Shown here: positions 18,529 through 28,932 of the stretch, piece by piece
Layout: every line of letters begins with the position of its first letter
Numbering within the stretch: position 1 is the stretch's first letter
From: Flavobacterium cerinum
GTDB taxonomy: Bacteria > Bacteroidota > Bacteroidia > Flavobacteriales > Flavobacteriaceae
Length of the DNA stretch: 64,000 nt
Assembly: GCF_004028155.1 (NCBI RefSeq)
Contig: NZ_SBII01000008.1
Span: 124,001-188,000, forward strand
Direction: 5' to 3'
Notes under the pieces: generated by a model
The model's input: only the letters and a program-made list of their open reading frames with translations
Databases searched by the model: none
What the model was told of the DNA's origin: nothing
Program-made: the position numbers and the translations under genes

Positions 18529-20883
18529 CTACCTCATCAAAGAGAAATGTCCTTTGTATTCTTTTCCATTTCCGCGATATACAACAAACCAATAATCGGT
18601 AGACGGTAAACGGTACCCGTTAAGTTCTCCATTCCAACCGGGTTCACTCCCTTTAAATGAATGAACAAGCTTGCCATAGCGGTCAAAAATGTGAACTTTT
18701 ATATTAGGTTCAAAAAAAGCATACTTAATAGTCCAAAGCTCATTTACTCCATCGCCATTTGGCGTGAAGAATCGCGGATACATCAACAGTACTACTTCCT
18801 GTTTATCTGTACCGCAATCGTTCATGTCTTTTACATAAACTGTATATTTTCCGGGAAGTAATTTGGTGAATACTGAACTGGCCTGATAATTAATTCCATC
18901 GATAGAATATTCATAATTCCCGCCGCCCGATACAGTTATAACAATACTATTGTTGTTGTCTGTCCAGTCGTTAACTTCAATATGGGTTATTTTGGGTTTT
19001 AACGATTCTGTTACGGTAATAGTCTTTGTAGCTTCGCAGGTTGTGCCTCCCGTTACTTCATAAACCGTTACCGTATAACTTCCTGCTTTAGATACTACAA
19101 TAGCTTGCGATGTTGCTCCTGTAGACCACAAATAAGACGAAAAACCTGCCGGCGCAGTTATGGTAACGCTGCTGTTTTGGCAAAAAGCAAAAGCATTGGG
19201 CATTGTTATAACCGGTTTTGAGACTACATTAAGTTGAAAAGAAGTAATAGCATGACATATCCCTGCATCGGGCGATACCCTTGCATAGATAGTCTGCGGA
19301 TTTGAAATGTTCGTATACTGTTCGGGAATAAAATTAATTCCTGCTCTGGCATCTTCTATAGAAGTATAAAAACCAACAGTAAAATCTATAAGCTGTAAGG
19401 GGCCTAAAATCGTGGCACGCTGGGTTTTCAAATCGAATACTGCCTGCCCGTTTTCATCGCCACAAGCTGTCATATCGGGCGGTTTAGTTGCTGTAGGCGT
19501 TTCTAATATTACTATTGTTTTAAAAATAATTTTTGTTTCTCCCTGTATTTGAATGGTTGCCGATACATTATAAGTTCCCGTAGCAGCATATACATGAGAC
19601 GGACTAAGTTCATTCGAAAAACTTCCATCATTAAAATCCCAAACAATAGTATCGGGTGTTATAGCCGGTATAACAGAAAAAACGGTGGTATCCCCATGGC
19701 AAAAATTAACCACCTGTATGGCAAGATCCTGTTCTACCTGCGTAGGTGTAGGCAGGCCGCTTTCGCTAATTTTTCCACCAAGACTTACAGTGTCATACTG
19801 AAAACCACAGGCTATCCCTAAAGCATCTGGGTTATTAATAACACTTAATGCCGATCTGTTTCGCATACAAAAGTACACCTTATTGTCAGGGCCGCGTTGT
19901 AACAAACCCCCATAATTTTCCTCAATATCTGCCGAATAAAGCGCAACTGCCGAAGCTGGAATATCTGCTGCATCAAGATTATACTGAAACAAATCAGCAT
20001 TTTGGGTATAAGACACATAGAGGCGTTTGCCCGATGGCGAAAACTCAACACCATACACCATGAAGCTGGAAAGTATCGTTTGATCGTTACTGGCAACTCC
20101 GGTTGTTGTATTAAAATCCATGAGCTGCATTCCCGACCCATGATGGCCTAATGCCAATTTATTACCTGCAGGTGATACTTTAATACAACCCAAAAGATCA
20201 TAAAGAGACGTGAGGTTCATTCCAAGACTGCTAACTACCGGAGTGGTATTTACACCTGAGGCTGTAACCAGTACAGCATGTACACTATTACCCGGAAACC
20301 CATGAGTAATTACCCAAAAATCTATACCGTTACTGTGCTTCACCATAGCCAGCTGCTCTGTAGATGCTGTTACTACCGCGATGTTCTTATTTACTGTAAC
20401 AGCACCAAGTCCTCCGTCGAGCGACATATCTACTTCAGAATAATTACATCCTTTTGAGGGCACACCCGACCAGCCGGGCGCATCTACCGTGAAAATATAG
20501 AAAATTGTATTCGATCCTGGTTTTGGAACTATAACGGCCGACTGGACTGCCGATTGCTGTCCAAACAGCCCGCTCCCGTTCACCATATCCTGATGGTTTT
20601 TATTCCATACCGTTTCTCCGTTAGTATAAAACATAAGCGCGCCGTCAGGGCCTGTTAATGTCGCACAGCCTTCAATGGTATTCATAGCACTGTTTGTAAG
20701 TGCAATAGGACTACCGCTGTTAAAATCCAGTCCGGCACTATTACCAAAGTACCATATCCTGCCTATTTGTTGTCCATGAGATAGAGAAAAGGTGAAGAAA
20801 ATTAAAAGCAAACAGAGCCTTAACCTAAAAGCGCCGGGGCGCAATAAGGCATAGCAAGGCCGTGTGAAGTTTTGTACATTCAT
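18529..20883 (-). CDS. Secreted PKD-domain protein with T9SS type B sorting signal, paralogue 2
   Basis: A 784-aa paralogue of its downstream neighbour with the same layout: signal peptide (LLLIFFTFSLSHGQ, to about residue 38), propeller-like region (WYFGNSAGLDF, GVEFSPSGKRLYV), PKD domain at about 400-460 (IVWDFNDGSFSNE...HVYAATGTYNV), Ig-like segment (CQNSSVTITAPAG) and a type B C-terminal signal (RFFTPNGDG to the final GHFSLMR). The second half, from the PPDMTACGDENGQ segment on, is much closer to paralogue 1 than the propeller half is. There are 64 bp between this stop region's neighbour start and its own stop, so the genes may be cotranscribed. Confidence 0.9.
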   Translation of the reverse strand: MNVQNFTRPCYALLRPGAFRLRLCLLLIFFTFSLSHGQQIGRIWYFGNSAGLDFNSGSPIALTNSAMNTIEGCATLTGPDGALMFYTNGETVWNKNHQDMVNGSGLFGQQSAVQSAVIVPKPGSNTIFYIFTVDAPGWSGVPSKGCNYSEVDMSLDGGLGAVTVNKNIAVVTASTEQLAMVKHSNGIDFWVITHGFPGNSVHAVLVTASGVNTTPVVSSLGMNLTSLYDLLGCIKVSPAGNKLALGHHGSGMQLMDFNTTTGVASNDQTILSSFMVYGVEFSPSGKRLYVSYTQNADLFQYNLDAADIPASAVALYSADIEENYGGLLQRGPDNKVYFCMRNRSALSVINNPDALGIACGFQYDTVSLGGKISESGLPTPTQVEQDLAIQVVNFCHGDTTVFSVIPAITPDTIVWDFNDGSFSNELSPSHVYAATGTYNVSATIQIQGETKIIFKTIVILETPTATKPPDMTACGDENGQAVFDLKTQRATILGPLQLIDFTVGFYTSIEDARAGINFIPEQYTNISNPQTIYARVSPDAGICHAITSFQLNVVSKPVITMPNAFAFCQNSSVTITAPAGFSSYLWSTGATSQAIVVSKAGSYTVTVYEVTGGTTCEATKTITVTESLKPKITHIEVNDWTDNNNSIVITVSGGGNYEYSIDGINYQASSVFTKLLPGKYTVYVKDMNDCGTDKQEVVLLMYPRFFTPNGDGVNELWTIKYAFFEPNIKVHIFDRYGKLVHSFKGSEPGWNGELNGYRLPSTDYWFVVYRGNGKEYKGHFSLMR

Positions 20884-20984
20884 GTTGTGGTTGGTTTTTC
20901 ATAGCAAACTATGAACAGTTTAAAATGTTAAAACCCTACACTAAAATACTGATAAACAAGTAAAAAAAATAAAAAAATAAAAAA

Positions 20985-21013
20985 AATCCCGAAAACACTG
21001 GGGTTTCGGGATT
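20985..21013 (-). terminator. Terminator after T9SS paralogue 3
   Basis: The arms AATCCCGAAA and TTTCGGGATT form a perfect 10-bp stem with a nine-base loop. On the minus strand the stem is followed by a long T-rich tract. It separates paralogue 3 from paralogue 2. Confidence 0.85.
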
Positions 21014-21040
21014 AAAATATACTCTTACAAAAGTGACTAT

Positions 21041-23344
21041 TTATCGCATCATTGCAAAATGCCCTTTGTATTCTTTACCATTACTGCGATGTACTATAAA
21101 CCAATAATCGGTTGCCGGAAGCTTATTTCCATTAAAAGTCCCATCCCATCCCGGGGTGTTTCCTTTAAACGAAGTAAGCAGCTTACCATATCTATCAAAA
21201 ATATAAACGATCATTTTAGGATCATAATAGGCATTATCTACCTGCCAGGTATCGTGAAAACCATCTCCATTTGGAGTAAAATATTTAGGATACATTAGCA
21301 GTACTACCTTATCTTCGGTAAAGCCGCAACCATTTTTTTCGCGCACAATAACCTTGTACTGCCCTGGTACCAATTGGTTAAATACATTACTTTCCTGATA
21401 ATTACTGCCATCTATAGAATATTCATAATCACCTTCACCTTCGGTAATTATTGTAATAGAGTTGTTATTACTGGTCCATTCGTTAACCTCTATGTCTTTT
21501 ATAACCGGCTGATAGGATTCGTGTACCGTTATCGATTTTGTTGTTTCGCAAACAGTTGCACCTGTTTTTTTAGTTACTGTAAGTGTATAAGTTCCTGCTT
21601 TATCGATACGTACAGAAGGTGTTGTTTCACCCGTAGACCACAAATAACTGTCCATACCTGCAGGAGCCAAAAGTATAATACTGCTGCCCTGGCAGTAGCC
21701 GTAACTATCTTTCATGTCAATTATCGGTTTTGAGGCTACAGTGAGCTTAAATGAAGTAACAGCATAACAAATACCTGTATCGCTATATACTCTCGCATAA
21801 AGCGTTTGTGAGCCTGTATTAACCGTATAATTATTTGGCAGCGGGTTATTTCCGGTCTCAGCATCAGATAATGATATGTGGTAACTAACAAGATAATTAA
21901 CTGCCTGCTGTTCGCCCAGTATAGCTGCATCCTGATCACTCAGGTGAAATACCGCAGCACTTTCTTCATTGCCACAGGTAATCATGTCAGCAGGCTGTAT
22001 GGCAACCGGAGCTTTTAAAACAGTTATTGTTTTAGTATAATATCGGGTAGAAGTACCTCTTTTCGCTTTAGCTTTTACGACATAAATCCCCGTTTTAGCA
22101 TAGGTATGGGTAACATTTAAACTAGTAGACGTATTACCATCTCCAAAATCCCAAAGCACGGTATCAGAATCCATAGTGGTTGTAGCCGTAAAATACACGG
22201 CGGTATCAGAACAATCCGATGCCATTTTGATATCCAATACATAAAAGGGAGTTGTCATGAAATTTGGCAGTCCTACAAAGGTTTCTTTACCTCCAAGATC
22301 TACTGCTTCATAAACCAGATTACAGCCTGTACCCACAACATCAGGGTAATTAATTACCGATAAACTTTTAGCCAGGTATTTATGCACCACATAAATTTTA
22401 GAATCGGGACCCAATTTCAGAGAACTCGCTACATCTATTTTACCCACTTCTATCTGGCTTTGTGCTACATTAGGAGCATTTACCTGATATTGATATATTT
22501 TATTGTCGCTTGAAAGGTAAAGAAGCTTACTGTTTGGTGAAAATTCCACACCATAACACTCTGCAGGCGATTTTACAGTTACTGCATTGCTAACAATTCC
22601 TGTGGCTGCATCAAAGTCAAACAGTTCGGCTGCAAAAAGTCCATTTGCCATCGCAATACGTGTACCGTTTGGCGAGAAGCTCATCCATCCGGCATAATGC
22701 CCGGAATTATCTGCACCGTTTACAACTAAGCCCGCATAGCTAATTACAGGTGTAGTACTTACTCCGGCGGCTGTTACCTTATAACTATAAAAAGCATTGC
22801 TGCCCCACTGATGGGTAGTTACCCAAACATCAATACCGTTAAAATGCTGTACTGCCGCAATTTTTTCTGTAACAGGTGTAATAAGCCTGGTATTCTTGCT
22901 TATTACATCTCCTTTACCTCCGTCGGCAGTCATATCCACTTCAGAGAAGGTCAGCCCGTTTGGACCACCTGCATCATCGGCTGCAAAAATATAGTAACGG
23001 TCTTTTTGTCCCGGCTTCTGAATTATTATTGCCGATTGTGTAGTAGACTGATCTCCTAAAAGATCACTGCCATGAGGCATTATTTGATTGTTTTTATTCC
23101 AAACATAAATACCATTGGTATAGAACCGCAAATCTCCATTTTGACTGGATATTGCAGCACTCCCTTCCATAGTTGTCATTTTGCTGTTTGTAATTGCAAC
23201 AGGTCTGCCGTTGCTAAAATTTAATCCGGCCATTCGGCCAAAGTACCAGTTGTTATCTTGTTGAGCATTTGTGTTCCATGCAATAATACACAATATACCC
23301 ATCAGGAATTTTGTTCCTCTCATTCGTAAAGCTTTACATAGCAT
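21041..23344 (-). CDS. Secreted PKD-domain protein with T9SS type B sorting signal, paralogue 3
   Basis: A 767-aa protein and the most diverged of the three. A signal peptide ends at TNAQ (about residue 28); the alternative start MRGTKFLMG at 23323 gives a tighter signal. The propeller region has WYFGRMAGLNF and GVEFSPNSKLLYL. The PKD domain includes VLWDFGDGNTSTS and HTYAKTGIYVVKA. An Ig-like segment CQGSSIILLAPAG follows. The type B signal runs from KYFTPNGDGFHDTW to GHFAMMR. It has its own terminator, so it is expressed apart from the other two. The call rests on domain motifs and paralogy; function unknown. Confidence 0.9.
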   Translation of the reverse strand: MLCKALRMRGTKFLMGILCIIAWNTNAQQDNNWYFGRMAGLNFSNGRPVAITNSKMTTMEGSAAISSQNGDLRFYTNGIYVWNKNNQIMPHGSDLLGDQSTTQSAIIIQKPGQKDRYYIFAADDAGGPNGLTFSEVDMTADGGKGDVISKNTRLITPVTEKIAAVQHFNGIDVWVTTHQWGSNAFYSYKVTAAGVSTTPVISYAGLVVNGADNSGHYAGWMSFSPNGTRIAMANGLFAAELFDFDAATGIVSNAVTVKSPAECYGVEFSPNSKLLYLSSDNKIYQYQVNAPNVAQSQIEVGKIDVASSLKLGPDSKIYVVHKYLAKSLSVINYPDVVGTGCNLVYEAVDLGGKETFVGLPNFMTTPFYVLDIKMASDCSDTAVYFTATTTMDSDTVLWDFGDGNTSTSLNVTHTYAKTGIYVVKAKAKRGTSTRYYTKTITVLKAPVAIQPADMITCGNEESAAVFHLSDQDAAILGEQQAVNYLVSYHISLSDAETGNNPLPNNYTVNTGSQTLYARVYSDTGICYAVTSFKLTVASKPIIDMKDSYGYCQGSSIILLAPAGMDSYLWSTGETTPSVRIDKAGTYTLTVTKKTGATVCETTKSITVHESYQPVIKDIEVNEWTSNNNSITIITEGEGDYEYSIDGSNYQESNVFNQLVPGQYKVIVREKNGCGFTEDKVVLLMYPKYFTPNGDGFHDTWQVDNAYYDPKMIVYIFDRYGKLLTSFKGNTPGWDGTFNGNKLPATDYWFIVHRSNGKEYKGHFAMMR

Positions 23345-23764
23345 TTTTAAATCTCCTCTTCATCCCGTTTACTGTTGGCGCTACACCCAAAGAACGCCTT
23401 ATTAGGAATCCGATCTTTAACATATAAATCACTGATTTTCAATGCTAAAAACTCAAATCGGAGCAAAAATATCTAAAATATAAATACAAACCGTAAAATA
23501 TTTGTTATTTTTTACGGCCTGCTTTTGCAATACATCGACATAAATAAACTACTCATCGATCAATTTGTTAAAATTATTCAATATTTGATTTAAATTACTT
23601 CAGCAAAAGCAGTAATATATTTATAAAATAAATATTATACGCGCATCCATTTACGGTTAAAAATAAATTTTGGTTTTCTATGCATGCATAAAAAAACCAT
23701 CGTTTTAAAACGATGGTTTTTTTTAAATCTATGATTAAGAGGATATTTTAGCTAATTTACTTTA
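23345..23764. other. Intergenic region with lipoprotein terminator
   Basis: 420 bp of very AT-rich sequence upstream of paralogue 3. The only clear element is the palindromic terminator at 23691-23722. I see no supported ORF or RNA gene. Confidence 0.5.
23691..23722 (-). terminator. Perfect palindromic terminator
   Basis: AAAAAACCATCGTTTT is followed directly by its exact complement, with T runs on both strands. It lies 42 bp past the stop of the small lipoprotein gene. Confidence 0.85.
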
Positions 23765-24211
23765 TTAAAATGGCGAAGTAACCGACTTGACTCTTGACGA
23801 AAGTGATAATTTTCCACCAATGGTATCTTTAACATATAAATCTACATTAGTAATATCATTCCCGGCAGGAATAACAATACTATCATACATTTTTGCAGCT
23901 TTAAGCTCCATTAGAGGCATAGCCAGATCGTCTTTATTTACCATATAAAAAACGTAGTTGTTATTCACTTTGAATTTATCAAGAAACTCATCGGTAATCG
24001 CTTTACTAAATTCTTTATTTCCATTTGCCAGCATCAAATCTTCATCTCCCCTTAGACTCATTATAGCGATACCGCCTTCCAATTTATTCTTTGTCAGGAA
24101 ATAAAACCCTTTAGAAGAAGCATTATGAATGGATAAATTCTGTTCTTCTTTCTTACAGCTAACTACCATAACAACAAGAGAAAGCAACCCTATTTTTAAA
24201 AATGTTTTCAT
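23765..24211 (-). CDS. Small lipoprotein, hypothetical
   Basis: 148 aa with a lipoprotein signal: hydrophobic LLSLVVMVVSC with the lipobox cysteine at C19, followed by KKEEQN. The mature part is a soluble domain of mixed alpha/beta character with no motif I recognise. It is separated from the RND operon by a strong terminator, so it is probably an independent transcript. Envelope location is inferred from the lipobox; function is unknown. Confidence 0.75.
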   Translation of the reverse strand: MKTFLKIGLLSLVVMVVSCKKEEQNLSIHNASSKGFYFLTKNKLEGGIAIMSLRGDEDLMLANGNKEFSKAITDEFLDKFKVNNNYVFYMVNKDDLAMPLMELKAAKMYDSIVIPAGNDITNVDLYVKDTIGGKLSLSSRVKSVTSPF

Positions 24212-24252
24212 TTAGTTATACTTTTTTGATTCACAAAAATAACGTAAAAAAA

Positions 24253-24282
24253 TTACCCGGTACAGTAAACTGTACCGGGTAA
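24253..24282 (-). terminator. Terminator of the RND efflux operon
   Basis: TTACCCGGTACAG and CTGTACCGGGTAA form a perfect 13-bp stem with a four-base loop. On the minus strand it is followed by TTTTTTTACG. It sits 59 bp after the outer-membrane factor stop. Confidence 0.9.
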
Positions 24283-24340
24283 CAAATATAAAACAAACAA
24301 TTAATCTAAATAATTTGGATAGACACACCAAACTATACTG

Positions 24341-25762
24341 TTATCGCCATCCGCCGCCTAAAGCTTTGTACAGGTTGATAATGGCTAAATATTGTTGGTA
24401 TTTATTATCTAAAAGACTTAACTCACTATTAAGTGCATTGTCTTTTGCAGTAAGCACCTCAAGGTAGTTAACAAGGCCATACTCCAGCAACTCATCAGAA
24501 TAATCTGCAGCTTTGCTTAATGCATCTACCTGTTTTTCTCTTATCGATAATTTTTTAGTTTCATTATTGTATTGTGCTAATGCATCGCTCACCTCTTTAC
24601 TTGCAGTAATAAGCGTTTGCTCAAAACGCACATAAGCCTGCTCGTGCTGGGCTTTAGACACCTCATAACGTGTTCTTATCTGCCTTCCGTTAAATAATGG
24701 CTGTGTTAAGCCGGTAATTACCGTAGCAAACAATGAATTTGTACTAAGCCAGTCTTTAAGTTCAATACTTTGAAGTCCGCCTGTAGCCGTAATCCTAAAC
24801 TGTGGGTAAAAATTAGATCGTGCCACGTTAGTAAGTTCAAATGCATTTACTAAACCGTACTCGGCTGCAACAACATCAGGACGGTTTCTAAGCAACTGTG
24901 TTGAAACACCTAATTTAATTTCAGGATTAAGGTTTTGCGACTCAAAAGTACTGCGCTCAATTTTACGGGAAGCCTCTCCAAGCTGTATGCTTAATGTGTT
25001 TTCAAGCAATACAACCCTGTTCTTAAGGTCTTCTATAATAAGCTCAGTAGCATATTTTTGCGCTTCAGTTTGTTTTACACCCACTTCATTAACATTGCCA
25101 GCATCTTTAAGTGCCAAAATAGTTTCTACACTTTTATCACGGTTAATAAGCGTTTCCTGAGCCAGTTTTAACTGTGCATCCAGCGAAAGCAGCTGATAGT
25201 ATAATCCGGCAATATTTGTAATTACCTGTGTTTTCACTGCCTGGTTTGCAGCAATAGTCTGCAGGTAGGCAGCACTAAAAGCACGCTTGTTACTGCGGAT
25301 CTTACCCCAAATATCGGCTTCCCAGGCAAAAGATCCTGTAATCTGGTACTGATCTGTATTGGTACTGCCTCCGGTTCCGCTAATAACACGGCCAAACTGG
25401 CTGTTCTTAGACATCTCCTGGTGTGTCCAGTCGGCTCCAAGGCTTAACGTAGGGAAATAGCCTGTTTTTCCTTGTTTAAGATTAGCTTCGGCAGCAATAA
25501 TATTCTGGATAGCGATCCTGATATCAAAGTTATTCTGCAGTCCTTTTTTAATGTGCTGCTGCAATATTGGGTCGGTAAACATTTTCTCCCAGCTAATATC
25601 AGCCATCGATGTCGTGTCTTGCGACACTACTTCGGTACGGTACAGGTTTTCTGCTTTAACATCCGGTTTTTTAGGGTCTTTTGCCACTAAACAGGATTGT
25701 GCAACGATACCTGCACTTACAAGTACCAGTATTCTATATGTCTTAACAAATTTCATTTTCAT
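24341..25762 (-). CDS. RND efflux outer-membrane factor (NodT/OprM-type lipoprotein)
   Basis: A 473-aa TolC-like channel that completes the tripartite pump across the outer membrane. The lipobox cysteine is C24 (GIVAQSC). Two outer-membrane-factor repeats of long helices follow, with the conserved NxLxIQLGE-type segment (VLLENTLSIQLGEASR) and LLRNRPDVVAAEYGLVNA characteristic of OprM/NodT proteins. ATG 25756 (MKFVKTYR) is an equally possible start. It is the last gene of the operon, 5 bp after the pump gene. Confidence 0.93.
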   Translation of the reverse strand: MKMKFVKTYRILVLVSAGIVAQSCLVAKDPKKPDVKAENLYRTEVVSQDTTSMADISWEKMFTDPILQQHIKKGLQNNFDIRIAIQNIIAAEANLKQGKTGYFPTLSLGADWTHQEMSKNSQFGRVISGTGGSTNTDQYQITGSFAWEADIWGKIRSNKRAFSAAYLQTIAANQAVKTQVITNIAGLYYQLLSLDAQLKLAQETLINRDKSVETILALKDAGNVNEVGVKQTEAQKYATELIIEDLKNRVVLLENTLSIQLGEASRKIERSTFESQNLNPEIKLGVSTQLLRNRPDVVAAEYGLVNAFELTNVARSNFYPQFRITATGGLQSIELKDWLSTNSLFATVITGLTQPLFNGRQIRTRYEVSKAQHEQAYVRFEQTLITASKEVSDALAQYNNETKKLSIREKQVDALSKAADYSDELLEYGLVNYLEVLTAKDNALNSELSLLDNKYQQYLAIINLYKALGGGWR

Positions 25763-25767
25763 ATGTT

Positions 25768-28700
25768 TTATGCTTCACTGTTGTGTTCTTCGGCCTCTTT
25801 GGCAATACGTTTTGCCGACATCCTTTCCTGTAATCCCTGGAAAATGATAAACAATATCGGAATAACAAATACCCCTAATACTGTCCCTACAAGCATACCA
25901 CCTACAGCACCCATACCAATAGACCTGTTACCTACAGCACCTACACCAGTAGCAAGGGCAAGTGGCATTAAACCAAATATAAAGGCAAACGATGTCATTA
26001 AGATAGGACGTAAACGCGCTTTTGCACCTTCGGTAGCCGAATCGACCAGACTCATCCCGTGTCGCCTTCGCTGTATGGCAAATTCGACAATAAGGATGGC
26101 ATTTTTCGCTAAGAGTCCTATAAGCATTATCAGGGCTACCTGGAAGTAAATGTTATTTTCTAATCCTGCCAGCTTCACAAAACCAATAGCTCCTGCAATA
26201 CCTACCGGTAACGATAGCAGTACAGAGAATGGCACTACATAACTTTCGTACTGCGCACTTAACAGGAAGTAAACAAATATCAAACTCAACAGGAATACAC
26301 CTGCCGCCTGGCTTCCTGCAATAATTTCTTCACGGGTCATACCAGAGAATTCATAACCATAGGTTTTAGGCAAATGCTGTGCTGCTGTTTCCTGAATCGC
26401 TTTAATAGCATCTCCGGAACTGTATCCGGGATTGGCTTTACCATTAACGTTTACTGCTTTAAGCATGTTAAAACGTGCAACAGCCTCAGGGCCATATATC
26501 TTTTTAAAGTCAATGAACTGGCTTATAGCAACCATCTGGTTACTTGCATTACGCACATAGATATTATTAATAGATCGTTCGTCTGCTCTTTCACCCGGCT
26601 TCGCCTGGATCATTACACGGAACTGTTTACCAAAACGGTTAAAATCTGTAGTATACAAACCACCATAGTAACCCTGCATAGTATTAAAGATATCGGTTAC
26701 AGATACGCCTGCATCTTTAGCCCTTTCCACATTAATATCCATTTGATACTGAGGGAAGTTCGGGTTAAAATTTGTCATAGCATACTGAATCTCAGGGCGT
26801 TTAGCAAGTGCCGCAAGAAACTCGTTGCTCACTTTACTTACAGTTCCCCAGTCATCATCACCTTTATCCTGAATTTTAAACTCAAAACCATCTGCCGATC
26901 CAAATCCCTGTACACTTGGAGGTGTAAAGAATAATACTCTGGCATCTTTAATTGCAGATGCGCGTCCGAATAATTCACCAACGATAGCATCTACCGATTG
27001 ATTTTTCTCTTTTCTTTCTTTCCAGTCTTTCAGCCTTAATACGGTAAACCCGTAAGAACCACCATTAATCCTGTTAAGTAAACTGAAACCTACCACATTC
27101 ATCCTTGCTTCAACAAGAGGCATAGACGCTAATATAGAGTCAAGCTGTTTTACAGCCTTATCTGTTTTTTCAAGTGTAGTTCCCGGAGGCATGGTAATAT
27201 CTGCCATGATAATACCCCTGTCTTCGTTAGGGATAAATCCTGCCGGTGTCGTTATGAATAAGAAATAAGTGATTCCGCAAAATACTACAAGTGCAATCCC
27301 TGTTATCCATTTTCTTTTTGCAAGACCATGTAACGAACGTACATATTTTTGGTTCATCGAATCGAAGCCTGCATTGAATGCAACAAAGAAACGGTCTTTA
27401 AGATTTTTCTTTTTATGATGTTCTCCTTCCGGATGCGGTTTTAGCAACAGCGCACAAAGAGCAGGGCTCAGTGTAAGTGCATTTACTGCCGAGATAAGGA
27501 TCGCTACCGCAAGCGTAATAGCAAACTGCTGGTAGAATACCCCCGACGGACCTTTAAGGAATGATACCGGAATAAATACCGCCGACATTACAAGCGTAAT
27601 CGAGATAATAGCTCCCGTAATTTCGCTCATCGCAGACAGTGTTGCTTTTTTAGCCGATTTTTCGCCTTCATCCAGCTTGGCGTGCACCGCCTCGACGACG
27701 ACGATCGCATCATCGACCACAATACCAATGGCCAGTACCAATGCAAACAGGGTAAGCAGGTTGATAGAGAATCCAAAGACCTGCAGGAAGAAGAAGGTAC
27801 CAATGATCGCTACCGGTACCGCAATTGCAGGTACAAGTGTAGAACGAACGTCCTGTAAGAACAGGAATACCACAATAAACACTAATATAAAGGCTTCTAC
27901 CAATGTAGAAATTACCTTTTCTATAGAAGCATCAAGGAATGTTTTAGTGTTAAAAGGTACAACATAGTCAATACCCTGAGGGAAACTTGGCTTACTCTGC
28001 TCAAGGATAGACATTACCTCTTCGATAATATCATTTGCATTAGAGCCCGACGTTTGGAAAATACCAATCGCCACCCCTTTGTTACCCATACCATAGTTGT
28101 TAGAACCATAATTAAAGGCACCCAGCTCTACCGTTGCAACATCTTTAAGATGTATAAAGTTTCCGTTTCCGGCTGCTTTTACAACAATGTTTTCATATTC
28201 CTCAACTTTAGACAAACGTCCTTTGTACTTAATTACATATTCGTAAACGCCATGTGCATTCTCTCCAAATTTACCCGGAGCAGCCTCAACGTTCTGTTCC
28301 TGTAATGCAGCCTGTACATCTTTTGGCGAAAGGTTAAAGGCAGACATTTTCTCAGGATTGATCCAGATTCTCATCGAGTAATCTTTCGTACCAAAAACGT
28401 TTACCTGACCCACACCTTTTACACGCTGTAACCTTGGCACAAGATTGATCTTGGCAAAGTTTTGCACATAGGTATCATCATAATCTTTATTATCACTAAA
28501 CAACGAAACGAACATAAGTGCACTCGTCTGGCTCTTTAGCGTTGTAACCCCAGTTTGTATAACCGCCTGTGGCAGTTTACTCGTTGCACGAGATACCCTG
28601 TTTTGTACGTTTACCGCAGCAATATCCGGGTTTACGCCAAGTTCAAAGTATACAGATATATTTGCCGATCCATCATTGGCAGCACTCGAGGTCATGTATG

Positions 28701-28926
28701 TCATTCCCTCAACACCGTTGATCTCTTCCTCCAGCGGAATCACAACACTATTTAATACCGTTTCAGCATTTGCACCCGTATATACGGCTGTTACCTGAAC
28801 GGTTGGGGGAGCAATTTCAGGGTATTGCTCAACGGGCAGGGACATTAGTCCCAAAACACCCAATATGGTTATAAGTATCGAAATTACGGTAGATAATACC
28901 GGTCTTTCTATAAATGTCTTTAGCAT
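25768..28926 (-). CDS. RND multidrug efflux transporter (HAE1/AcrB type)
   Basis: A 1052-aa proton-driven inner-membrane pump that exports hydrophobic or amphiphilic compounds. It has the 12-TM RND layout with two large periplasmic loops. The N-terminus FIERPVLSTVISILITILG is typical of AcrB. The proton-relay aspartates D405 and D406 lie in TM4 (LAIGIVVDDAIVVVEAV), and the TM10 lysine lies in GLLAKNAILIVEFA. Substrate range cannot be read from sequence. It is flanked by its membrane fusion protein (6 bp) and outer-membrane factor (5 bp). Confidence 0.96.
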   Translation of the reverse strand: MLKTFIERPVLSTVISILITILGVLGLMSLPVEQYPEIAPPTVQVTAVYTGANAETVLNSVVIPLEEEINGVEGMTYMTSSAANDGSANISVYFELGVNPDIAAVNVQNRVSRATSKLPQAVIQTGVTTLKSQTSALMFVSLFSDNKDYDDTYVQNFAKINLVPRLQRVKGVGQVNVFGTKDYSMRIWINPEKMSAFNLSPKDVQAALQEQNVEAAPGKFGENAHGVYEYVIKYKGRLSKVEEYENIVVKAAGNGNFIHLKDVATVELGAFNYGSNNYGMGNKGVAIGIFQTSGSNANDIIEEVMSILEQSKPSFPQGIDYVVPFNTKTFLDASIEKVISTLVEAFILVFIVVFLFLQDVRSTLVPAIAVPVAIIGTFFFLQVFGFSINLLTLFALVLAIGIVVDDAIVVVEAVHAKLDEGEKSAKKATLSAMSEITGAIISITLVMSAVFIPVSFLKGPSGVFYQQFAITLAVAILISAVNALTLSPALCALLLKPHPEGEHHKKKNLKDRFFVAFNAGFDSMNQKYVRSLHGLAKRKWITGIALVVFCGITYFLFITTPAGFIPNEDRGIIMADITMPPGTTLEKTDKAVKQLDSILASMPLVEARMNVVGFSLLNRINGGSYGFTVLRLKDWKERKEKNQSVDAIVGELFGRASAIKDARVLFFTPPSVQGFGSADGFEFKIQDKGDDDWGTVSKVSNEFLAALAKRPEIQYAMTNFNPNFPQYQMDINVERAKDAGVSVTDIFNTMQGYYGGLYTTDFNRFGKQFRVMIQAKPGERADERSINNIYVRNASNQMVAISQFIDFKKIYGPEAVARFNMLKAVNVNGKANPGYSSGDAIKAIQETAAQHLPKTYGYEFSGMTREEIIAGSQAAGVFLLSLIFVYFLLSAQYESYVVPFSVLLSLPVGIAGAIGFVKLAGLENNIYFQVALIMLIGLLAKNAILIVEFAIQRRRHGMSLVDSATEGAKARLRPILMTSFAFIFGLMPLALATGVGAVGNRSIGMGAVGGMLVGTVLGVFVIPILFIIFQGLQERMSAKRIAKEAEEHNSEA

Positions 28927-28932
28927 CTTATG

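Noticed and set aside
26374..26934. Plus-strand frame of 186 codons inside the RND pump gene
   Set aside because: It is antisense to a 1052-aa protein with all RND motifs; the frame has cysteine- and histidine-rich composition typical of a shadow frame and no signature.
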